Shown piece by piece: positions 1-6,736 of a stretch of DNA of 24,434 nucleotides (position 1 is the first letter of the stretch; each line of letters begins with the position of its first letter). The translations under genes were made by a program, and so were the position numbers. The stretch spans positions 1-24,434 of the forward strand of contig CAMOEO010000005.1 in assembly GCA_946612175.1 (NCBI GenBank), read 5' to 3'. The DNA is from an uncultured Verrucomicrobiota bacterium (GTDB lineage Bacteria > Verrucomicrobiota > Kiritimatiellia > RFP12 > UBA3636). A model generated the notes under the pieces. It did not search any database, was not told the DNA's origin, and saw nothing but the letters and a program-made list of their open reading frames with translations.

Positions 1-3
1 GGG

Positions 4-40
4 GTACAGGGGAGGGGGCGGGCGCGCCCCCTCCCTGTAC
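4..40. terminator. Strong GC-rich hairpin at the window edge
   Basis: Bases 4-20 pair with 25-40 to form a stem of about 16 base pairs with a single bulged G (base 12) and a GGCG loop. There is no T-run after it on either strand, so it is not a classic intrinsic terminator. It may end transcription of a gene to the left of the window or be another palindromic intergenic repeat. Confidence 0.4.
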
Positions 41-78
41 TGCGGTCTCGGCCACCCCAGGTGTCCCGCGCCGTCCGG

Positions 79-94
79 GGCTCCCGGCGGAGCC
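79..94. repeat. Short palindrome GGCTCC-CGGC-GGAGCC
   Basis: A perfect 6-bp stem with a CGGC loop. The same core recurs, with small changes, inside the two palindromic units at 2135-2196 and 2343-2406. This looks like an isolated fragment of that dispersed repeat family. Confidence 0.5.
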
Positions 95-96
95 AA

Positions 97-150
97 CCAA
101 AATCTTTCAAAATAAATCTTGAAATTGAAATGAAAATTTTATGAATTTCG
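97..150. promoter_or_regulatory. AT-rich tract upstream of the first discoidin gene
   Basis: A tract of about 54 bases made mostly of A and T runs stands out sharply in this GC-rich sequence. It ends about 24 bases before the -35 box at 174. Its place is right for an UP element or a DNA-bending or regulator-binding site, but no specific operator is recognisable. The rest of 1-277 holds the two hairpins and the promoter and leader; I see no gene in it. Confidence 0.35.
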
Positions 151-173
151 CGGAACATCGCGGCCGAACCCGG

Positions 174-202
174 TTGACCCGCGGAGCGGAACGTGCTACC
201 CT
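174..202 (+). promoter_or_regulatory. Sigma-70-like promoter of the first discoidin gene
   Basis: A -35 box TTGACC (174-179), a 17-base spacer and a -10 box TACCCT (197-202) stand 75 bases before the start codon. The -10 is poor, but the same arrangement is duplicated before the paralog at 2490-2518, which supports it. The leader continues to a ribosome binding site AGAAGGA at 265-271. Confidence 0.5.
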
Positions 203-277
203 CCCTACCTGAACCGGAACCATCCCCCCGAAGGGCGGTTCCCCCCGGTTCCCGCCCCCAAAAGAGAAGGATTCCCC

Positions 278-2107
278 ATGCAAAACCGACTCTCCCGATT
301 CCTGCTCCCCTTCCTCGCCGTCGCCTCCCTCCTCCTCGCCCTGCCCGCCGGCGCGGCGCAAACGCCCGAGGTTCTTGATCGCCCCGCCACCGGTGTCTTC
401 ACCTCCGACGGTCAGGAAAAGCAGGATGGGATTTGGAATGCGGGCGCGTCTTCTCGCAAACTTTCGGAACTCTTCGACAACAACCTCATCAAAGGCCTTC
501 AGATGCCCGGGGTCGCGGCCGGAGACTACCTCCGCATGGAATACGCCGAGACCAACTACATCACGAAGATCAAGGTTGCCCGGGTGGATGACACGCCCTA
601 TGCGCTTCAGATTTCCGAGAACGGAAGCGACTGGACATCGATCCATCGCCTGCTTTCGACGGAGACCTATGACATGCCGACCGGGTTCGGCACGAACGAC
701 ACCTGGGGCGTCTGGCTCAATGCCAAGTACGTTCGGCTCAATTTCCTCCGGGCGGGTTCTTTGGAGCCCGGCCTCGCCGAAATCGAGGTTAGGGGATATG
801 AAGTGGTGGAGGCGCCGGAGTCCTCTCTCGTTTCCTCCTACGCAAGGACGACATGGCACAATGCGGACGGTTCTCAGATGGACAGCAACGGAGGCGGGGG
901 AGGATACAGCCCATCCAGTTTCTTCAACGGGAATTTCACGGATTACTGTCTGCTTCCGCGCTGCCCGGACAACGGCTACACCATCATCGACGTGACGATG
1001 AACGGGAAAGCCTGCTATATCGATCGGATTATGATCGGTCATGCGGGCAATCGAATCTATTCCTTGTATTATTCGATGGACGGCACCACTTGGACGGGTG
1101 TCAACGGCGGCGTGAACGCCCAGTACGCCGGAACGGCGACCTATTCCGTGGGCGCCCGGGCGACAAAAGTGAAATACGTGTTCAACCAAGGGACGGCTGG
1201 GAACTGGACCTTGAAGCATCTTGCCGAAATCCAGGTCTGGGGAATCAACCCCGACACGCTTCCCTGCGAACATCCCGATCTGGCATCCGCTTCCTGGACC
1301 CCCGTCCCGGACAGCGCCACGTGCACGGAGCGCGGGGAGGTCGAACGGTTCTGCCCCGCCTGCGAGCAGCGTTTTGTGGCCATGGCGGATCTGGCTACGG
1401 TTCCTCCGCTGGGTCATGATTTCGTGACGCATCTGGACCGGCCGGGAAAATACAAGCAGTACGGTTCCGGCAGCCTCGAATGCTCGCGTTGCGGATACAC
1501 GATCCCGTTCCCGGAACCGATCGACTTGGTCACGTCGAAAGTGGACGGCGTCAAGATCGGCGGTGTTGCCACGCCCGGTCTCATCCAGTTCACGGACATC
1601 TCCGTGTCTTCGGAAAACCATCCCGAATGGGGCGGCGGAATCGGGTCGATGCTCGACAACGACTGGACGTGGGTCAACGCCCACTTGGGCGTGTGGGCTT
1701 CCTACGGCGGGATGAATCAATACGCCGATTTTGCGTTCGCCGCGGAAATCGATTTGACGGATGTCGACATTTCGATCCGGAACGTCGACCAGACACTTCA
1801 GTTCTTCTCCGTGGACGACGCAACGGGAACGGAAACGCTCATCGACGAGTACCCCGTGGTCTACGACGACACGTTGGTCGAAACCCGGAACGGAGCCGAA
1901 GTCGTCTGCGAATGGCAGCGGTTGACCGTCCACTTCTACGAAACGCCTGTCAAGCACCTGCGGATCCGCCGAAGGGATGAAGCCACTCCCTTCTCTCTTT
2001 GGAGCAGCAGTCCCTGCTTCGTCATCGTCGAATGCCATCCCTGGGGTACGATCCACGGAGCGAGCGAAACCCGCTATCGCATAGAAACGATCCTGATCTT
2101 CCGCTAG
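278..2107 (+). CDS. Secreted discoidin-like protein with a Cys-rich module (paralog A)
   Basis: A 609-residue exported protein. The start at 278 is set by AGAAGGA six bases upstream and by the signal peptide (MQNRLSRF, a Leu/Ala core, cleavage near residue 26 after AGA or AAQ). Two discoidin-like (F5/8 type C) sandwiches follow, at about 28-175 and 185-325; each ends in the family's typical strand pattern (VRLNFLRAG...AEIEVRGYE and VKYVFNQG...AEIQVWG). A metal-site-like module has C330, C349, C359/C362, H380 and C402/C405, and resembles the ATCTExG...CxxC...LGH modules of clostridial surface proteins. A third beta-rich domain fills 408-605. The likely role is binding glycans or host or plant polymers at the cell surface. 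No catalytic domain was recognised. It is a full paralog of the gene at 2592. The base composition is visibly less GC-rich than in the genes after 4446. Secretion is well supported; the ligand is unknown. Confidence 0.9.
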   Translation: MQNRLSRFLLPFLAVASLLLALPAGAAQTPEVLDRPATGVFTSDGQEKQDGIWNAGASSRKLSELFDNNLIKGLQMPGVAAGDYLRMEYAETNYITKIKVARVDDTPYALQISENGSDWTSIHRLLSTETYDMPTGFGTNDTWGVWLNAKYVRLNFLRAGSLEPGLAEIEVRGYEVVEAPESSLVSSYARTTWHNADGSQMDSNGGGGGYSPSSFFNGNFTDYCLLPRCPDNGYTIIDVTMNGKACYIDRIMIGHAGNRIYSLYYSMDGTTWTGVNGGVNAQYAGTATYSVGARATKVKYVFNQGTAGNWTLKHLAEIQVWGINPDTLPCEHPDLASASWTPVPDSATCTERGEVERFCPACEQRFVAMADLATVPPLGHDFVTHLDRPGKYKQYGSGSLECSRCGYTIPFPEPIDLVTSKVDGVKIGGVATPGLIQFTDISVSSENHPEWGGGIGSMLDNDWTWVNAHLGVWASYGGMNQYADFAFAAEIDLTDVDISIRNVDQTLQFFSVDDATGTETLIDEYPVVYDDTLVETRNGAEVVCEWQRLTVHFYETPVKHLRIRRRDEATPFSLWSSSPCFVIVECHPWGTIHGASETRYRIETILIFR

Positions 2108-2134
2108 CGCGGTCCGCGCCGTCCACCGCCCTGC

Positions 2135-2196
2135 CCGGCCCCTCCGAGAGTCTCCCGGCGGAGCCGGGTGGGGGAGTACTCCGTGCGGAGCAGGGG
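2135..2196. repeat. Palindromic intergenic repeat, copy 1
   Basis: A unit of about 62 bases built from consecutive palindromes: a CCCTCCGAGAG part, a CTCC-CGGC-GGAG hairpin, the self-complementary GGAGTACTCC, and CTCCG-TG-CGGAG. The unit recurs almost unchanged at 2343-2406, and part of it is inverted at 2421-2473. It encodes nothing visible and resembles a REP or miniature palindromic element. It may also act as a terminator for the gene ending at 2107. Confidence 0.6.
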
Positions 2197-2201
2197 GGCA
2201 A

Positions 2202-2278
2202 TTGTTGCCAGTTTCCAGTGTTGCCGGTTTCCAGTTTTCAGTTTTCAATTGGAACTGGCAATTGGGAACTGGCAACAA
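2202..2278. repeat. AT-richer inverted repeat with TTTTCAG motifs
   Basis: Perfect 10-base outer arms, TTGTTGCCAG (2202-2211) and CTGGCAACAA (2269-2278), are extended inward by several more pairs with few mismatches. Inside, CAGTTTTCAGTTTTC shows a short heptamer repetition, and AATTG/CAATT sites recur. It sits between the two GC-rich palindromic units and differs from them in composition. I do not recognise the family. Confidence 0.55.
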
Positions 2279-2342
2279 TATCACATTGGCAACATTGCCT
2301 CCGGAGCCCGCGAGCGGGCTTGTTGCGCCGTCCGCCGCTCAG

Positions 2343-2406
2343 CCCGGCCCCCTCCGAGAGGGGCTCCCGGCGAGCCGGGTGGGGGAGTACTCCGTGCGGA
2401 GCAGGG
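2343..2406. repeat. Palindromic intergenic repeat, copy 2
   Basis: The second copy of the 2135-2196 unit. It has a better CCCCTC-cga-GAGGGG hairpin and a GGCTC-CCGGC-GAGCC hairpin (2362-2376), then GGAGTACTCC and CTCCGTGCGGAG. Its 3' part, 2381-2398, is the left arm of an 18-base perfect inverted repeat whose right arm is 2421-2438. Confidence 0.6.
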
Positions 2407-2420
2407 CGCGGGACTGGCGG

Positions 2421-2473
2421 CGCACGGAGTACTCCCCCCGGCACTTCGCGCCTCCCCCCTCTCGGAGGGGGGC
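2421..2473. repeat. Palindromic intergenic repeat, inverted copy 3
   Basis: An inverted and diverged copy of the same unit. Bases 2421-2438 are the exact reverse complement of 2381-2398 (18 of 18), separated by 22 bases, and the far end CTCTCGGAGGGGGG mirrors the CCCCCTCCGAGAG start of copy 2. Copies 2 and 3 together could form a large hairpin just before the second discoidin promoter. The whole gap 2108-2591 holds only these repeats and the promoter and leader; I see no gene in it. Confidence 0.6.
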
Positions 2474-2489
2474 AGGATCGAATCTTCGT

Positions 2490-2518
2490 TTGACCCGCGG
2501 GGGCAAAAATGCTACTCT
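2490..2518 (+). promoter_or_regulatory. Sigma-70-like promoter of the second discoidin gene
   Basis: The -35 box TTGACC (2490-2495), a 17-base spacer and the -10 box TACTCT (2513-2518) match the layout at 174-202, including the following CCGCGG and the C-rich stretch after the -10. The leader then has a GGGGC-GGTC-GCCCC hairpin near 2546-2559 and ends in AGAAGGA (2578-2584), seven bases before the ATG. The leader of paralog A has a weaker version of the same hairpin. Confidence 0.55.
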
Positions 2519-2591
2519 CCCCCCAGAGCCGAAACCTCCCCTCAAGGGGCGGTCGCCCCCGGTTCCCGCCCCGCTAGAGAAGGATTCCCCC

Positions 2592-4433
2592 ATGCAAAAC
2601 AGACTCTCCCGTTCCCTGCTTCCCCTCCTCGCCTTTGCCGTGCTTCTCGCCCTGCCCGCACAGGCGGTGAAAACGCCCACGACGCTTGACATTCAAGACT
2701 GTGTCGAATCCGATGATACCCTTTCCAATTTGGATAGGGTCTACGACGGAGACCTTGACAAGGGAATCAACGGCGTGAGCGGAGCGGAGATTCGTTGCCA
2801 CATCGGGGAGCTTACAGACAGTAATCACGAAGTCTATGTCAGCCGCGTCCTTGTTACTCACAAAGGAGACCACTATTACTCCCTCTACACATCCGAGGAC
2901 GGCCAGGAGTGGACCCCCGTTCGGAACGCGCTACACGTTGGACATGGGGGGCAAAAGACCACTGACACCTACTACATTGCATCCACCGTCAACTGGTTCA
3001 GGTACGTGTTCGATACCTCTGACGAAAACGTTGAAAACCTTTTTGAGATCGAATTTCTGGGCTACGAAATCGGGAAGCCGCAGAACGTGGTGCTCAACAA
3101 ATCGAATCTCGCCAAGATGTACAACCCCGACGGGACCATGACCGCCAACAACGGGACCGGCGGTTTCGGCGGCGGCTCGCAGCTGTCATGGCTCTTCAAC
3201 GGGGGCAAGAAGACGGACGGATCTTGGGTTTCGGGCATTACCTATATGCCATCGATCGGAAATGGAGGGTGGTGCCTCATTGATTTTACCGGTGATTCAG
3301 CCATGTCGGCGGGCGGCTATTTCGTCACGTCGATAGCCATCACCCAGGGCAATGCTTTCAAGTATTCATTGTATTGGTCGATGGACGGCTCGACATGGAA
3401 TCCCGTCGACGATGCGATCGGCGTTTCTAAGGTCGGGACGGCTACCTACGATGTGAATCAGACAGCCAAATACGTGAAGGTCCTGCTCAACGAAACGGGC
3501 GGATGGACGGGAAACCTCTCCGAAATCGAGGTGTTTGCGATGGATCCGGATGACATCGCCTGTACGCATCCATCCTACACGGAATGGACGGAAATCGAGG
3601 GCACGGCCACCTGCCTTCTCCCCGGCCTCGACGAACGGTACTGCACAATCTGCGGCGCCCGCTTCACCCGCGAACAGGAAAACGCGCTCGGACACAACTT
3701 CGTGTCCCATCTTCTCAAACCCGGCAAGTACAGGCAGTTCGGGAGTGGATACGTGGAGTGCAGCCGTTGCGACTGGCGGCTGGACTTCCCCGCGGACGAG
3801 AACGATCCGTTCGCGACCATGCCGCTCGATTTGGTGACCAACCGTGTCGGCGGCACCCCCATCGGTCGTGTATCCGTCAAGGGACAGTTCAATTTCACCG
3901 AACTCACCGTGACGACCACCGGCAATGGGGCAGACGAACCGAACCCGGACAACAACTGGGGCGTCAATCCTTCTGCCCTGATCAACAACCTCTGGGGATG
4001 GGCATGGCATGACTACTGGTATTCGATGGGCTCGGACAGAAATCCCCACGTCGATTTCGTGTTCGGAACGGAAATTGATTTGGCCTGGATCGAGATTTCC
4101 GTCGATAACAGCACGATGTCCACGAAGTTCTTCAGCGTAGACGACGACACGGAGACGGAGACGCTTCTCTACGACTGGGCGATCGAGAGGATCACGGACG
4201 GAACGATCGTGGACGAGACTACGGGGGAGGAAATCACCGTTTCGGCGCCCTCGACCCAGAGGACCACCATCCGCTTCTACGAACAGCCCGTCAAGCATCT
4301 TCGGATTCGTCAAACCGCTGCCAACGGAAACGCAAGAGTGCCGATGTACATTTCCGAGGTCCGCCCCTGGGGCACGGTCCATGGCGCGAGCGATCTGCCC
4401 TACCGCAAGGAAACGATCATGATTCTGCGATAG
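2592..4433 (+). CDS. Secreted discoidin-like protein with a Cys-rich module (paralog B)
   Basis: A 613-residue exported protein. The reading frame stays open upstream, but the start at 2592 is chosen because it follows AGAAGGA and begins a signal peptide (MQNRLSRSLLPLL, cleavage near AQA at residue 26) almost identical to that of paralog A. Two discoidin-like domains (about 28-160 and 170-320), a cysteine-rich module (C324, C341, C351/C354, H368, C390/C393) and a third beta-rich domain (about 410-610) follow in the same order as in the gene at 278. The signal peptide, the PVKHLRIR segment and the last 20 or so residues are the best conserved parts; the discoidin surfaces differ more, which fits different ligands. 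Its TAG stop overlaps the ribosome binding site of the next gene. The function is inferred as surface adhesion or glycan binding. Confidence 0.9.
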   Translation: MQNRLSRSLLPLLAFAVLLALPAQAVKTPTTLDIQDCVESDDTLSNLDRVYDGDLDKGINGVSGAEIRCHIGELTDSNHEVYVSRVLVTHKGDHYYSLYTSEDGQEWTPVRNALHVGHGGQKTTDTYYIASTVNWFRYVFDTSDENVENLFEIEFLGYEIGKPQNVVLNKSNLAKMYNPDGTMTANNGTGGFGGGSQLSWLFNGGKKTDGSWVSGITYMPSIGNGGWCLIDFTGDSAMSAGGYFVTSIAITQGNAFKYSLYWSMDGSTWNPVDDAIGVSKVGTATYDVNQTAKYVKVLLNETGGWTGNLSEIEVFAMDPDDIACTHPSYTEWTEIEGTATCLLPGLDERYCTICGARFTREQENALGHNFVSHLLKPGKYRQFGSGYVECSRCDWRLDFPADENDPFATMPLDLVTNRVGGTPIGRVSVKGQFNFTELTVTTTGNGADEPNPDNNWGVNPSALINNLWGWAWHDYWYSMGSDRNPHVDFVFGTEIDLAWIEISVDNSTMSTKFFSVDDDTETETLLYDWAIERITDGTIVDETTGEEITVSAPSTQRTTIRFYEQPVKHLRIRQTAANGNARVPMYISEVRPWGTVHGASDLPYRKETIMILR

Positions 4434-4445
4434 GAGGAGAAAACC

Positions 4446-5078
4446 ATGGCGGAGAAGAGCCGGACGGTCGAGGTCCGACTGAAGCGGATCGAGTTCACGA
4501 CGAAGGGCGCGGGCGGGAGCCGGGCGCGGACGGAGCATTCGCTCGCGTGCACGCTGCACTGGCCGAAGGCCGGCACGCAGGCGAAGACGTACGCGCGGAT
4601 CGTGGAGATGGACGGCATGGCGCGCGACTACGGCGAAGGCGACTGGATCGACGCGGTGCTTTTCCGCGACACGCTCCAGCCGCCCACGGCGGTCACGTTC
4701 CAGCTTTCGGTCCCGCTCGCCTCCGAGGCCGTCTCGAAGGCGGTCGGCGCGATCCTCAAGGCCGCGTTCGCGGCGGCGGGCGACGTGGCCGCGTCCCTCT
4801 CGCCGACGAAGGCGGCGGGCAAGGTCGCGGCCGCGCCGTTCGACGCCTGGGCCTCGACGATGACGAACCGCTCGGCCGCGGTCCTCGGGCAGGCGACGCT
4901 GCCGCTGGACGACGCGCTGCTCTCCGCGGGCGGCGAGCGCGCCGTCCCGCTCCGGGCGACGCGCGAGATCACGCGCTCGGTCCCGGGCTCGGGGCGGTCC
5001 GCCGCCCCGCGCACGCGCCGCGTCGCCGCGAAGGGCGACGAGGTCGCCCGGCTCGTCCTCGAGATCGTCCCGCGCTAG
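4446..5078 (+). CDS. Cytoplasmic protein of unknown function
   Basis: A 210-residue protein that I do not recognise. The start at 4446 has a strong ribosome binding site, AGGAGGAGA at 4432-4440, which begins inside the stop codon of paralog B, so translation of the two may be coupled. There is no signal peptide or membrane segment. Residues 5-80 look beta-rich (VEVRLKRIEFTTK, HSLACTLHWP, DWIDAVLFRDTL). The middle (about 85-135) is an alanine-rich likely helix, and the C-terminus (170-205) is rich in Arg and Ala. Codon use is strongly GC-rich, like the downstream genes and unlike the two discoidin genes before it. The N-terminal strands could be a small beta-sandwich, but that is a guess. Confidence 0.75.
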   Translation: MAEKSRTVEVRLKRIEFTTKGAGGSRARTEHSLACTLHWPKAGTQAKTYARIVEMDGMARDYGEGDWIDAVLFRDTLQPPTAVTFQLSVPLASEAVSKAVGAILKAAFAAAGDVAASLSPTKAAGKVAAAPFDAWASTMTNRSAAVLGQATLPLDDALLSAGGERAVPLRATREITRSVPGSGRSAAPRTRRVAAKGDEVARLVLEIVPR

Positions 5079-5095
5079 CGCGGAGGGGGGGGCGG

Positions 5096-5124
5096 TTGCG
5101 CCGGGGCGTCGGTTCGTGCATACT
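5096..5124 (+). promoter_or_regulatory. Promoter of hydE
   Basis: The -35 box TTGCGC (5096-5101), a 17-base spacer and the -10 box CATACT (5119-5124) end 20 bases before the start codon. The same TTGCGC with 17-base spacing precedes the giant gene at 15053, which supports it as the local consensus. A ribosome binding site GCAGGAGA lies at 5133-5140. Confidence 0.6.
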
Positions 5125-5144
5125 ACCCCGCCGCAGGAGACACG

Positions 5145-6266
5145 ATGACGACGGAACCGACGGAATCCCTTCTCGAACGCGCGAAGGCCGCGCCCGGCGC
5201 CCTTTCCCGGGCGGAGCTGGCGCGGCTGGTCGCGCTGCGCGACCCGGCGGAGCGCGAGGCGCTCTACGCCGCGGCCTACGAGGTCAAGCTCCGCGCGACC
5301 GGGCCCCGCGTCTCGCTGCGCGGGCTCGTGGAGATCGGCAACGCGTGCGCGAAGAACTGCCTCTACTGCGGGCTGCGGCGCGGCAACGCGAACGTGCGGC
5401 GCTACGAGATCCCGGAGGGGGACGTCGTCCGGATGGCGCGGTGGGCGTGGGAGCGGCGGTTCGGGTCGGTCGTGCTGCAGAGCGGGGAGATCGAGTCGGA
5501 CGCCAACACGGAGCGCATCGTGCGCATCGTGCGGGCGATCCGGGCGTTCGGCGGGGAGGACTTCGCCGTCGTGCTGAGCCTCGGCGAGCAGACGGAGGAG
5601 GTCTACCGCGCGTGGCGCGAGGCGGGGGCGGCGCGCTACCTGCTGCGGATCGAGACGAGCAACCCCGCGCTGTACGGAACGCTCCATCCGGCGGACCACT
5701 CGTGGGCGCGCCGCCGCGACTGCCTGCGCGCGCTGCGGCGCCTCGGGTACCAGGTCGGGAGCGGCGTCATGATCGGGCTCCCCGGCCAGACGGCGGAGGA
5801 CCTGGCCGGCGACATCGCGTTCTTCCGCGACGAGGACATCGACATGATCGGCATGGGGCCGTTCCTGCCGCATGGCGAGACGCCGCTGGGCGGCGTCGCC
5901 GTCGACCGCGCGCGCCAGCTGGAGCTGGGGCTGAACATGGTCGCCGCGACGCGCCTGCAGCTGCACGACCGCAACCTGGCGGCGACGACGGTGCTGCAGG
6001 TCCTCGCGCCGGACGGCCGCGAGCGCGCGCTCCGGGCGGGCGCCAACGTCATGATGCCCAACGTCACGGACACGGGCTACCGCCGGAACTACCGGCTCTA
6101 CGAGGACAAGCCCTGCCTAGAGGACACCTCCGAGCAGTGCCTCGGCTGCCTTTCGCGGCGCGTGGCGTCGATCGGCGAGACGATCGCGTGGGGGGAGCCC
6201 GGCACCTCGCCGCACTTCCTCGCGCGCCGGGGCTCCTCCCGGGAAGCCGCGGCGGAGCCGCGCTAG
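5145..6266 (+). CDS. hydE: [FeFe]-hydrogenase H-cluster maturase HydE (radical SAM)
   Basis: A 373-residue radical SAM enzyme. HydE acts with HydG and HydF in the cytoplasm to build the di-iron part of the [FeFe]-hydrogenase active site. The SAM-cluster motif is C68-x3-C72-x2-C75 (NACAKNCLYCGLRRGN), with the YCGLR sequence typical of HydE and its relative PylB. Later features also fit HydE: the GQT loop (IGLPGQT), the MMPN segment, and a C-terminal cysteine trio Cx7Cx2C (CLEDTSEQCLGC) at the place of the accessory cluster known from Thermotoga HydE. The length is normal for the family. The start follows a good ribosome binding site. No hydF, hydG or hydrogenase gene is in the window, so it is an orphan here. 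PylB or a biotin-synthase-like enzyme is less likely because of the accessory cysteines. Confidence 0.9.
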   Translation: MTTEPTESLLERAKAAPGALSRAELARLVALRDPAEREALYAAAYEVKLRATGPRVSLRGLVEIGNACAKNCLYCGLRRGNANVRRYEIPEGDVVRMARWAWERRFGSVVLQSGEIESDANTERIVRIVRAIRAFGGEDFAVVLSLGEQTEEVYRAWREAGAARYLLRIETSNPALYGTLHPADHSWARRRDCLRALRRLGYQVGSGVMIGLPGQTAEDLAGDIAFFRDEDIDMIGMGPFLPHGETPLGGVAVDRARQLELGLNMVAATRLQLHDRNLAATTVLQVLAPDGRERALRAGANVMMPNVTDTGYRRNYRLYEDKPCLEDTSEQCLGCLSRRVASIGETIAWGEPGTSPHFLARRGSSREAAAEPR

Positions 6267-6682
6267 ATCCGCGACCCCGTGTAGGGGACGTGCTTGTAGG
6301 GCGAGTGCCAGTACTCGACGAAGTCGAGGACGATCGCGCCGCCGCTGAACGTGCCGGAGATCATGCCCGTGCCGACGCCGGGATTCGTCATCGGCCCGCT
6401 GAACTTCCCGCTGTCGACGGTGTAGGTGCCGTGGACGCGGAGGCTCTCGCCCTCCCTGTCGTCGGTGATGCGCCAGGTGCCGTCGTCCGCGAAGTGGATG
6501 TACCAGGCGGAGTCGCCGTTCACGAGCCGCCAGGTGCCGACCAGGTCGCTGCGGATGGCGGGCTTCTCCGCGCCGGAGGACGATGCGCCGGAGGCGTCGT
6601 TCCAGGCGCGGACGGTCTTGTTCTCCTCGCAGCCGGCGGCGAGGAGGAGGGCGGAGAGCAGAAGGAGGGGGAGGGCTTTCAT
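6263..6682 (-). CDS. Small lipoprotein, lipocalin-like
   Basis: A 139-residue predicted lipoprotein. The signal peptide MKALPLLLLSALLLAAGC has a clear lipobox (LAAGC) with C18 as the acylated residue. A short Ser/Ala linker precedes a beta-rich domain (about 42-135) that begins LVGTWRLVNGD and has the repeating strand pattern of lipocalin-like or META-type domains (WYIHFADDGTWRI, VHGTYTVDSGKFSG). Its ligand is unknown. It starts 54 bases after the tlyA stop on the same strand and could be cotranscribed with it. No Shine-Dalgarno sequence precedes the ATG. Its stop codon is interleaved with that of hydE in the tetramer CTAG at 6263-6266. Confidence 0.85.
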   Translation of the reverse strand: MKALPLLLLSALLLAAGCEENKTVRAWNDASGASSSGAEKPAIRSDLVGTWRLVNGDSAWYIHFADDGTWRITDDREGESLRVHGTYTVDSGKFSGPMTNPGVGTGMISGTFSGGAIVLDFVEYWHSPYKHVPYTGSRI

Positions 6683-6736
6683 GGCGGGACGGGGGGGGCG
6701 GAATCGGGGAGGGAACGGGGGAGGGGGCGGACCGGA

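Noticed and set aside
2202..2278. A transposon or insertion-sequence remnant
   Set aside because: There is no transposase fragment and no target-site duplication that I can see; it is kept only as an inverted repeat.
107..2284. A 725-codon minus-strand frame opposite the first discoidin gene
   Set aside because: The plus-strand gene has a signal peptide, ribosome binding site and domain pattern; the minus frame has none of these.
2135..2473. A CRISPR array
   Set aside because: There are only three units, one of them inverted, with irregular spacing and no cas genes.
3366..5966. An 866-codon minus-strand frame across paralog B, the unknown gene and hydE
   Set aside because: It crosses three well-supported genes and has low-complexity Arg/Pro/Ala composition with no motifs.
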